Below are positions 57,687 to 64,000 of a stretch of DNA of 64,000 nt, in pieces. This DNA comes from Ornithobacterium rhinotracheale DSM 15997 (GTDB taxonomy: Bacteria > Bacteroidota > Bacteroidia > Flavobacteriales > Weeksellaceae). The notes beneath the pieces are model-generated. The model was not told the DNA's origin. It saw nothing but the letters and a program-made list of their open reading frames with translations, and did not search any database. A program made the translations under genes and the position numbers. Within the stretch, counting starts at the first letter, position 1. Each line of letters starts with the position of its first letter. The stretch lies in assembly GCF_000265465.1 (NCBI RefSeq), contig NC_018016.1:1974001-2038000 (forward strand). The letters are read 5' to 3'.

Positions 57687-58743
57687 TTTTTATTCGGCTG
57701 CGATTGTGCATTTAGCCATCAAAGGATATTTAAAAATCGAAGAAATCGTAAAAAAAGGATTTTTTGCAGACGAAAAATACTATAAATTAATCCAACTAAA
57801 AGAACCCGACAAAAATCTGCCCGATGAAGAGCAGTATTTGATGGAAGAGTTATTTCATTCTAAAACTGAGAAAATCATCGGAAAGAAATATGACAAAGAT
57901 TTAAGCGAATCTGTGCAAGCATTCAGAGATTCGTTGATTGTTCAAAATGATTATTTAATCAGAAAAGGGGCAAATTTAAAACTTTTAACCTTGCCAATTT
58001 TATTGGTTTTTGGGCTTAATTTAGCCTTAATAGCATTTTGCTACATCAATGAGTACAAAGACGGAGGTTTCGAGGATACACTAGGTTTCTCAATCGTTTC
58101 GCTAGTTGCGACTTTGTTTTTGCTCACTATTCCAGCCTTTGTGCGAAATTTTAGTGCAGTGATTGTTTTGTACAGCATTTCCAGTATATTCTTAGTAGGA
58201 GTATCCGTTTTGTATTTATTGGAAATGGGAGAGGACTTTTACTTTTTAAGCATTCCGCGATTGCTTGCGAGCATTGGGCTAAGTGTTTTGTTGTTTTATC
58301 GTATTTTGATTAAGCGACCAAGTATAGAATTGCTTAAAATTCAATCCTTAATCAAAGGGCTAAGGATGTATTTGGGCTTTGCCGAAGAAAAGAAGTTGCA
58401 GTATTTTAACCCACCGAAATTAACGCCGGAAGTGTTCGAGGAAATGTTGCCTTATGCCATGGTACTTGGCACAGATGGAGTTTGGGGCAAGAAATTTCAA
58501 AAAATGGTGGAAGCAGGCGTAGTGCCAAAAGACTATGAACCCACTTGGTATGCAGGGAATTTCTATAACTTCCATGCCTTTACCTATGGTTTAAATAGCG
58601 GATTAGCCCAAAGCGTAACAACTTCTATGACGCCACCACAATCCTCAAAAGCAGGTTCATCATCAGGCGGCTTTGGAAGCGGCTCGTTTGGCGGAGGTTT
58701 CTCTGGCGGCGGCGGTGGCGGTGGCGGCGGTGGCGGCTGGTAG
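57687..58743 (+). pseudogene. DUF2207 membrane protein, 3' fragment
   Basis: The frame resumes with FYSAAIVHLAIKGYLKIEE, typical of the DUF2207 C-terminal domain. Membrane helices follow (LLTLPILLVFGLNLALIAF, and about three more), then EEMLPYAMVLGTDGVWGKKF. The Gly/Ser-rich tail SGGFGSGSFGGGFSGGGG ends in GGGW, a hallmark of the family. The annotated ATG-like start at 57706 is only an internal GTG. Without its N-terminal half it is unlikely to work. Confidence 0.9.
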
Positions 58744-58754
58744 GTTGTTAAGTT

Positions 58755-60035
58755 TTATTCAAACCTAAAAAGCTCAAAAGCTTGTCGGTCGAGTTCTTCT
58801 CTAAAGTCTGGGTGAGCAGTCGAAATCAAGAGTTTAGCTCGTTCTTTGTTGCTTTTTCCAAACAAATTCACCGCACCATACTCAGTAACCACCCATTGCA
58901 CATGCGCACGCGTGGTAGTAACGCCAGCGTTTTGTTTAAGGCTCGGAACAATTTTGCTGATGCCTTTGTGCGTCTTAGAACTAATGCCAAAAATAGGTTT
59001 TCCGCCTTTGGACATGGAGGAGCCAAGCGTAAAGTCTAGCTGACCGCCTACACCAGAAAATTGATACGCTCCTAAAGTATCGGCACAGATTTGCCCCGTT
59101 AAATCTATCTCCAAAGCACTATTGATGGCAACAGCTTTGTCGTTTTGGCTAATCACACAAGGATTATTGGTATATGACGAAGGCTTTAGCATCACTTTAG
59201 GATTGTCGTGTACAAAATCATACAAATCCTTTGCTCCAAATAAAAAGGTGGAAACGATTTTTTCGGTATCAATTCTTTTATTTTTACCATTAATCACCCC
59301 AGATTTAATCAAAGGCAACACGCCATCTGAGAAAATTTCGGTGTGGATTCCTAAATTTTTATGATTTTTCAAATTGCCCAAAACAGCATTTGGCAAAGCT
59401 CCAATTCCCACTTGGAGGTTTGAGCCATCTTCGATCAATTCTGCAATATATTCGCCTATGGCAGCATCTACCTCTGATGGCGGAGGCGTTACCACTTCGG
59501 CAATAGGAGAGTTGTGCTCCACAGCATAATCAATCTCGCTCAGGTGAATGTAGCCATCTCCAAAGGCGCGGGGAACATTAGAATTCACTTGTGCAATCAC
59601 CGTTTTAGCCGATTTCATTGCCGCCAGAGAAGTGTCTAGACTCACCCCAATAGAGCAATATCCGTGCGCATCTGGAGGAGAAACCTGGATTAAAGCCACA
59701 TCTAGATCAATGTATCGCTCCTCAAACAGGCGAGGCATTTGGCTTAAAAAAGTAGGCGTGTAGCTACCTTGCGGAGAATTTACAGCACGACGCACATTGC
59801 CCCCGACAAATAAACTATGAATATTAAAACTATCTTTTAATTCAGGTTTAGCATAGCCTCCATCATCATTCGTTATGATTTGAAAAATTTTCACATTTCT
59901 AAGCTCGCTTGCGCGTTCCACCATCGCATCGACCAAAATATTGGGAGACATAGGTGTGGTGTGGATAAAAACGGAATTCTCGCTATTTATGGCTTTTACA
60001 GCGTCTTGTGCTGAACAAAATTTAGTTTTTTTCAT
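58755..60035 (-). CDS. Acetyl-CoA hydrolase/transferase family (4-hydroxybutyrate CoA-transferase-like)
   Basis: The 426-aa cytoplasmic protein belongs to the class I CoA-transferase family. Features are VDAMVERASELRNVKIFQI, VGGNVRRAVNSPQGSYTPTF, ALIQVSPPDAHGYCSIGVS, LQVGIGALPNAVLGNL, the catalytic Glu in GIHTEIFSDGVLPLI (about residue 232) and FSGVGGQLDFTLGSSMSKGG. It moves CoA between acyl groups, for example acetyl-CoA and a short-chain acid. The substrate is not determined. It is convergent with the DUF2207 fragment and divergent from pdhB. Confidence 0.88.
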   Translation of the reverse strand: MKKTKFCSAQDAVKAINSENSVFIHTTPMSPNILVDAMVERASELRNVKIFQIITNDDGGYAKPELKDSFNIHSLFVGGNVRRAVNSPQGSYTPTFLSQMPRLFEERYIDLDVALIQVSPPDAHGYCSIGVSLDTSLAAMKSAKTVIAQVNSNVPRAFGDGYIHLSEIDYAVEHNSPIAEVVTPPPSEVDAAIGEYIAELIEDGSNLQVGIGALPNAVLGNLKNHKNLGIHTEIFSDGVLPLIKSGVINGKNKRIDTEKIVSTFLFGAKDLYDFVHDNPKVMLKPSSYTNNPCVISQNDKAVAINSALEIDLTGQICADTLGAYQFSGVGGQLDFTLGSSMSKGGKPIFGISSKTHKGISKIVPSLKQNAGVTTTRAHVQWVVTEYGAVNLFGKSNKERAKLLISTAHPDFREELDRQAFELFRFE

Positions 60036-60225
60036 ACATTATTAAGTGCTAAATAAAATGATCGATAGCCTAAAAGTACAAAAAAAATTTAAATTAAAAA
60101 ATAGAAATTGTTTAAAATACGCTTTATCTGTTATAAAGCGGAATAGGGCAGCAGGAATTAGAAAAAATTTAGGTGAAATAAATCATTTTTTATGGATATG
60201 CTTGGTAATATTCAAGTATAATTAA

Positions 60226-60233
60226 TAAATTTG
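60226..60233 (+). promoter_or_regulatory. -7 box (TAAATTTG) of pdhB
   Basis: TAAATTTG lies 22 nt upstream of the pdhB ATG. A TTG at 60202-60204 is a little far (21 nt). Confidence 0.5.
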
Positions 60234-60255
60234 TGGAGTTAAAGAAAAAAATATC

Positions 60256-61236
60256 ATGACAGAAAAAACTTTTAGAGAAGTAATTGCTGAGGCAATGAGC
60301 GAAGAAATGCGTCGCGATGAATCTATATATTTAATGGGGGAAGAAGTAGCAGAGTATAACGGAGCGTATAAAGCTTCTAAAGGAATGCTTGCTGAATTCG
60401 GACCAAAAAGAGTTATAGATACCCCGATTGCGGAGTCTGGTTTTGCTGGAATCGGTGTAGGGTCTGCAATGAATGGAAACCGTCCGATCATTGAGTTCAT
60501 GACTTTTAACTTCTCTCTGGTTGCAATCGACCAAATTATAAACAATGCTGCTAAAATGCGCCAAATGAGTGGTGGACAATGGAATATCCCAATCGTGTTC
60601 CGTGGACCTACTGCCTCTGCAGGGCAATTGGCGGCTACGCACTCTCAAGCTTTTGAAAGTTGGTATGCAAACTGTCCTGGTTTAAAAGTTGTAGTTCCGT
60701 CAAACCCATATGATGCAAAAGGATTATTGAAATCTGCCATCCGTGATAACGATCCTGTAATCTTCATGGAATCTGAGCAAATGTATGGTGACAAAATGGA
60801 AATGCCAGACAGCGAATATTTAATTCCGCTAGGAGTGGCTGATGTCAAAAGAGAAGGTACAGATTGTACAGTAGTTTCTTTTGGTAAAGTAATCAAAGAA
60901 GCGATAAAAGCTGCTGATGAATTGGCTAAAGAAGGTATCAATATCGAAGTTATTGATTTAAGAACAATTCGTCCGCTAGATTATGATACTGTAATCAAAT
61001 CAGTTAAGAAAACAAATCGTTTGGTAGTTTTGGAAGAAGCTTGGCCATTTGGTTCAGTAGCTTCTGAGATAGCATACATGGTTCAGCAAAAAGCATTTGA
61101 TTATTTAGATGCTCCAGTGAAAAGAATCACAACTCCAGATGTGCCATCTCCATTCTCATCTGTATTGTACGAGGCTTGGTTCCCGAAAGCAGAAGAGGTA
61201 GTGGCTGCCGTAAAATCTGTGATGTATAAAAAATAA
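60256..61236 (+). CDS. pdhB: Pyruvate dehydrogenase E1 component, beta subunit
   Basis: The 326-aa protein is the E1-beta subunit of the pyruvate dehydrogenase complex. It has FREVIAEAMSEEMRRDESIY, MGEEVAEYNGAYKASKG, the ThDP-contacting Glu in TPIAESGFAGIGVGSAMNG, QWNIPIVFRGPTASAGQLAA and the C-terminal transketolase domain (IEVIDLRTIRPLDYDTVIKS, EEAWPFGSVASEIAYMVQQ). The alpha subunit is not beside it in this window, so the E1 genes are separate here. It is transcribed alone, with a clear terminator 24 bp after the stop. Confidence 0.93.
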   Translation: MTEKTFREVIAEAMSEEMRRDESIYLMGEEVAEYNGAYKASKGMLAEFGPKRVIDTPIAESGFAGIGVGSAMNGNRPIIEFMTFNFSLVAIDQIINNAAKMRQMSGGQWNIPIVFRGPTASAGQLAATHSQAFESWYANCPGLKVVVPSNPYDAKGLLKSAIRDNDPVIFMESEQMYGDKMEMPDSEYLIPLGVADVKREGTDCTVVSFGKVIKEAIKAADELAKEGINIEVIDLRTIRPLDYDTVIKSVKKTNRLVVLEEAWPFGSVASEIAYMVQQKAFDYLDAPVKRITTPDVPSPFSSVLYEAWFPKAEEVVAAVKSVMYKK

Positions 61237-61259
61237 GATAGATTTATAGTTAATAAAAA

Positions 61260-61296
61260 AGCACCTTAAATTTAAATTATTTAGGGTGCTATTTTT
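61260..61296 (+). terminator. Terminator of pdhB
   Basis: AGCACCTTAAAT (61260-61271) pairs with ATTTAGGGTGCT (61279-61290) with one G-U pair, loop TTAAATT, then T's. Confidence 0.87.
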
Positions 61297-61302
61297 TGTG
61301 TT

Positions 61303-61376
61303 GGCCCCATAGTTCAACTGGATAGAATATCAGATTTCGGCTCTGAGGGTTGAGGGTTCGAATCCTTCTGGGGTCA
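61303..61376 (+). tRNA. tRNA-Arg (anticodon TCG)
   Basis: The acceptor GGCCCCA pairs with TGGGGTC (one G-U). The anticodon stem TCAGA/TCTGA closes the loop TTTCGGC with TCG at 34-36. The T arm GAGGG/CCTTC-like surrounds GTTCGAATC. The D stem GTTC/GAAT is weak (one G-U). The discriminator is A, and CCA is not encoded. It borders the decayed island that follows, a common integration site. Confidence 0.9.
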
Positions 61377-61414
61377 CATTCAAGTCTATAAAACAAAGAC
61401 TTGCAGAAAATAGG

Positions 61415-61458
61415 GACTAAAAAAGGGACTAATAATAGGATTAGTCCCTTTTTTAGTC
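61415..61458. repeat. 19-bp perfect hairpin after tRNA-Arg
   Basis: GACTAAAAAAGGGACTAAT (61415-61433) pairs perfectly with 61440-61458 around the loop AATAGG. It contains an internal direct repeat GGGACTAA. It may act as a terminator of tRNA-Arg or mark an old integration end. Confidence 0.75.
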
Positions 61459-62154
61459 ATGTTTTATACTTTGCTCCATAAAATTCAAATTCGCTTAGAA
61501 GCATACGAATAATACTATTTCACCCCTAAGCTGGTAAAAAACTTACCACCCCCAAATCCGTAAAAACACTAGTTAACAGTAACTTACATTTTTTCTCAAT
61601 ATTTTATATTATTATATATACATAGTAACATAGTAGAATTACATAGCAGAATTCTTTTAATCATTTTTTTATTTCTGTAATCTATTTTTATTCTTATTGA
61701 AAATCAACTAGTTGAGAGTTTTGGTTTTAATGCGTAATTTTAGTTGCAAGATGTGTCTTTGTGCCCACAACTTTTTACAAAGTTTCGGATACTAAATACC
61801 ATCTTACCTTTTTTAAATTCTATTATTTTACTTCGATTACATCTTCGAAAAAAAAAGAATTTTTGAAAAAGGGGATAAAAACTTCGGAACACGTTTTTTA
61901 ATCACTTAAAACAATTTTAAAGGCAAAGAATATATTTGATTTTAGCTAAAAATAAGTTGAAGTAAACTATCAAGATTGGCACAATCAAAATCTCTGTAAA
62001 AATAGTAAAGTATTTTGGTGATGATTTTTGAAGTATTTAATCAAAATTTAATATATTTGATAAGTTTATAGATTTTAAGTTAGCATAAGAAGACTATGGA
62101 GAAAAAACAACCAAGAATGTAGAAGAGCCATTAGAAAAATAGCTATGGAAATTT
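61459..62154. other. AT-rich non-coding stretch in the tRNA-Arg island
   Basis: No intact gene is visible. A small hairpin GGTAA-AAAAC-TTACC is at about 61530-61545. At about 61940-61990 a broken sequence faintly recalls the DFS-NK-EVNYQDW region of type I methylases, but it is too degraded to call. The rest looks like neutral decay. Confidence 0.45.
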
Positions 62155-62372
62155 GGAGATTACGAAGATATTAAAGGTTTTTTGTGCCTCTGCGTCCAAA
62201 AAGCGAGTGGCAGAATTAGATTATGTGCTTACTACTGGCAGATATGTAGAAGAAGAAGATTTTTGATTTCAATGAAAGATTTACATTTTTGAAAGCAATG
62301 TTTGAAGCTCAATTAATTGAAGAGGAAGCATTAAATCAAAAAATATAGGAGAACTTGTCTAGAAAAAATTAG
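62155..62372 (+). pseudogene. Remnant of a type I restriction methylase gene (hsdM, C-terminal end)
   Basis: With two single-base corrections the plus strand reads DYEDIKGFCASASKKRVAEL, then DYVLTTGRYVEEED, DFNERFTFLKAMFEAQLIEE and EALNQKI-stop-ENLSR. This is the characteristic HsdM C-terminus (YVLTPGRYVG, FNERF, LxxxIxENL). Frameshifts lie in the T6 run at about 62178 and the T5 run at about 62261, plus a TAG near 62345. No hsdS or hsdR follows. The HepT/MntA pair starts 5 bp later, a linkage often seen inside type I restriction loci. Confidence 0.75.
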
Positions 62373-62376
62373 AAGA

Positions 62377-62805
62377 ATGAAAAATAATACCGATATTCGA
62401 TGGATACAACGATTAGACAATTACAATAAAGCTTTGTCTAAATTGACCGATGCCGTGCAGTTAGACCAAACTAAAACGCTTAGTGAACTAGAAAAACAAG
62501 GTTTGATTCAGTCTTTTGAATATACGCATGAGCTTGCATGGAAAGTCATGAAAGATTATTTTACTTTTCAAGGAAATACAGAAATTACAGGTTCACGAGA
62601 TGCAACGAGACAAGCCTTTAAAGCAAATCTTATAGAAGATGGAGATAACTGGCTAAAAATGATACATAACAGAAATTTAACTAGCCATACTTACAATGAA
62701 GAGACATCAGAGGAAATCTACGAGAATATAGTAACTATTTTTTATCCCCTTTTTGTTTTATTCCAAAAGAAAATGAATCAATTAAAGGAGAAAAACGAAG
62801 AGTGA
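62377..62805 (+). CDS. hepT: HEPN-family toxin HepT (nucleotidyltransferase substrate-binding protein)
   Basis: The 142-aa helical protein belongs to the HI0074-like HEPN family. It has IRWIQRLDNYNKALSKL, LIQSFEYTHELAWKVMKDYF and the Rx4-6H-type RNase motif in HNRNLTSHTYNEE. In HepT/MntA pairs HepT is an RNase toxin that is neutralised when MntA adds AMP groups to a Tyr next to the catalytic motif; the Tyr in SHTY is in place. The partner gene follows 19 bp downstream. Here the pair is intact although the restriction system around it is gone. Confidence 0.87.
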   Translation: MKNNTDIRWIQRLDNYNKALSKLTDAVQLDQTKTLSELEKQGLIQSFEYTHELAWKVMKDYFTFQGNTEITGSRDATRQAFKANLIEDGDNWLKMIHNRNLTSHTYNEETSEEIYENIVTIFYPLFVLFQKKMNQLKEKNEE

Positions 62806-62824
62806 TTAACTTTCAACTTAAAAC

Positions 62825-63133
62825 ATGTACGGATTAAAGGAGAAACATATTGATACAATACAATCTATTTTTGGAAAGTATCCAGAGATAGATGAAGCCA
62901 TTTTATATGGTTCTCGGGCAAAGGGTAATTACCAAAATGGTTCTGATATCGATTTAACTTTAAAGGGAGAACACTTAAACCTTTCTAAACTTTCTCAAAT
63001 TCAAATAGAGCTAGAAGACACCTATTTGCCGTATCAAGTAGATTTATCGATATATCATGCCATTGAAAATCCAAAACTGATAGAACATATAGACCGAGTA
63101 GGTATTTCTTTTTATAAAAAAACAAAACTGTAA
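62825..63133 (+). CDS. mntA: Minimal nucleotidyltransferase antitoxin MntA
   Basis: The 102-aa protein has the minimal nucleotidyltransferase signature GSRAKGNYQNGSDIDLTL (G-S-x10-D-x-D) and a third acidic strand QVDLSIYHAI. It is the HI0073-like partner of HepT. In characterised pairs it AMPylates the toxin and so blocks it. Genes are in the order HepT-MntA on the plus strand with a 19-bp gap, consistent with an operon. Confidence 0.88.
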   Translation: MYGLKEKHIDTIQSIFGKYPEIDEAILYGSRAKGNYQNGSDIDLTLKGEHLNLSKLSQIQIELEDTYLPYQVDLSIYHAIENPKLIEHIDRVGISFYKKTKL

Positions 63134-63187
63134 ATCGTCAGCAAAAAGTTTACCAGTTTTAGGTTAAGAATATAGTATATTAAAAAA

Positions 63188-63616
63188 ATGAAAAGTTTAA
63201 AGATTATAGTATTACTATTTGCTCTGATATCATTTTCTAGTTGTAGAACAAATGGGAAAGAAGAAGCAATAAATACCGCTTTTAAAATATTGGAAAGTAT
63301 AGAGCGTAAGGACTATGAATCTTTTCAAAAACTATTGATTATACCTGAAAATGAATATAATTTTGAAAGTTTAAATGAAATGTTTAGCGATAGTGTAATT
63401 GCAAACTTTGATAGAGATAAAGTTATTTTTAAAGACACAATATTTCCTTTTAATTCTCCGTTTAACATAAAAAATAAATATATCAAAATTCCTTATTATA
63501 ACTTTCCGAAGGAATCTTCCTCGGCTTATAAAAAGATGACATTATATATTTTCTTTGATGAAAAAAATCAACAGGATTTTAATCAAGCACTAAGGATAAA
63601 CTTAGCAGGAGAATAG
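63188..63616 (+). CDS. Small hypothetical lipoprotein
   Basis: The 142-aa protein begins MKSLKIIVLLFALISFSSCR (lipobox FSSC). The mature part has an N-terminal helix (INTAFKILESIERKDYESFQ) and beta strands with aromatic residues, a layout loosely like NTF2-type or DUF4878-like lipoproteins. I do not recognise a family with certainty. It is AT-rich, sits in the accessory island, and may be a passenger of it. Confidence 0.6.
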   Translation: MKSLKIIVLLFALISFSSCRTNGKEEAINTAFKILESIERKDYESFQKLLIIPENEYNFESLNEMFSDSVIANFDRDKVIFKDTIFPFNSPFNIKNKYIKIPYYNFPKESSSAYKKMTLYIFFDEKNQQDFNQALRINLAGE

Positions 63617-63780
63617 TAATTGGATAAATGACAGAGGTTAATTGTTAAAAAAAAACTAAATACTAAAGTTTTTATAAATAAGATTATAGGAGCGACGCAA
63701 AAAAAGAAATCCCATTTTTTTAGGAGATTATAGCCAAATCATTTAGTTTTGTTTCATAAACCTTTATGTTTAAAAAAACG

Positions 63781-64000
63781 ATGAAAATTCAAATCAAAGA
63801 AATCATACAATCCCTTGAAAAATGGGCTCCTACGGCTTACGCTGAGTCGTTCGATAATGTGGGCTTGCAGCTTGGGGATAAAGAAAAATATATTGAGAAA
63901 GCATTAGTCGCTTTTGAAATTACCGAAGAAGTTTTAGAAGAAGCAATTGAAAACCAAGCAGGTTTAATCATTACATTTCACCCATTGATTTTTGGCGGGT
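63781..64000 (+). CDS. Nif3-like dinuclear metal centre protein, 5' part
   Basis: The first 73 codons are present; the rest lies beyond the window. The start reads MKIQIKEIIQSLEKWAPTAY, then AESFDNVGLQLGDKEKYIEK. The metal-binding His is in IITFHPLIFGG, as in the Nif3/DUF34 family (GTP cyclohydrolase I type 2-like). The biochemical role of this family is still debated. It marks the return to core genome after the tRNA-Arg island. Confidence 0.9.
   Translation, partial: MKIQIKEIIQSLEKWAPTAYAESFDNVGLQLGDKEKYIEKALVAFEITEEVLEEAIENQAGLIITFHPLIFGG

Overview
The window comes from a member of the Bacteroidetes, most likely class Flavobacteriia. The evidence is SusC/SusD and DUF4249-linked TonB receptors, a short RpoD of the Bacteroidetes type, promoters matching TTG-N19-TAnnTTTG (the tRNA-Gly promoter at 40565 fits exactly), HU/SPOR and HU-HIG proteins, and an AT-rich backbone. 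The sialidase, hexosaminidase, mannosidase and GH130 set suggests a host-associated, mucosal glycan forager. Ornithobacterium or a relative is a reasonable guess, but it is only an inference. TGA is used as a normal stop (pssA/exonuclease ATGA overlap), so the code is 11.

Layout. 1-8624 (minus): a DUF4249 lipoprotein (cut by the window edge) with its TonB receptor; a yaaA / guanidine-hydrolase / exonuclease / pssA group; and a GH2 beta-mannosidase. 8770-17366 (plus): a nutrient-uptake locus with a SusC gene broken by one TGA, an intact SusD, a lipoprotein with a pappalysin (M43) fold but no active-site residues, a sialidase and a GH13 lipoprotein. 17363-20595: birA, rsfS and ftsH, closed by a 20-bp-stem terminator. 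20679-24870: a visibly AT-richer accessory unit with an outer-membrane receptor, a LuxR-type regulator and a ThiF-like E1 enzyme. It carries three copies of an 18-bp palindrome, two of them exactly 21 nt upstream of minus-strand -7 boxes. 24957-31127: a cydB with no cydA beside it, an LTA-synthase-like sulfatase, ctlX, dprA and an HU/SPOR protein.

31121-35396 is a polymorphic-toxin scrapyard. It has a YezG-like immunity gene, a tandem duplication, and three toxin-tail fragments sharing a QIKW linker. Two of the tails are followed by related beta-propeller proteins that are probably immunity factors, and one of these is frameshifted. 35413-45517 is mostly core: ndh, an Ala/Glu-rich lipoprotein, ligA, a frameshifted FemAB-like gene, tRNA-Gly, rpoD, then GH130 and GH20 for mannosyl-GlcNAc breakdown. 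45518-49693 is a repeat-rich block: an (AC)20 microsatellite, an orphan terminator, and a FISUMP surface protein between two ~340-bp direct repeats with extensive internal complementarity, then an HU-HIG gene and a GC-rich 30-bp palindrome.

49694-61376 is core (photolyase, ileS, DksA-like, lemA, DUF2207, CoA transferase, pdhB, tRNA-Arg), but the DUF2207 gene is split by an IS110-family element whose long left end has the promoter and fold expected of a bridge RNA. 61377-63616, next to tRNA-Arg, is a decayed island holding an hsdM remnant, an intact HepT/MntA pair and a small lipoprotein. The window ends inside a Nif3-family gene.

The strongest candidates for something undescribed are the LuxR/ThiF/receptor regulon and the structured repeats around the FISUMP gene, followed by the toxin-tail/beta-propeller array.
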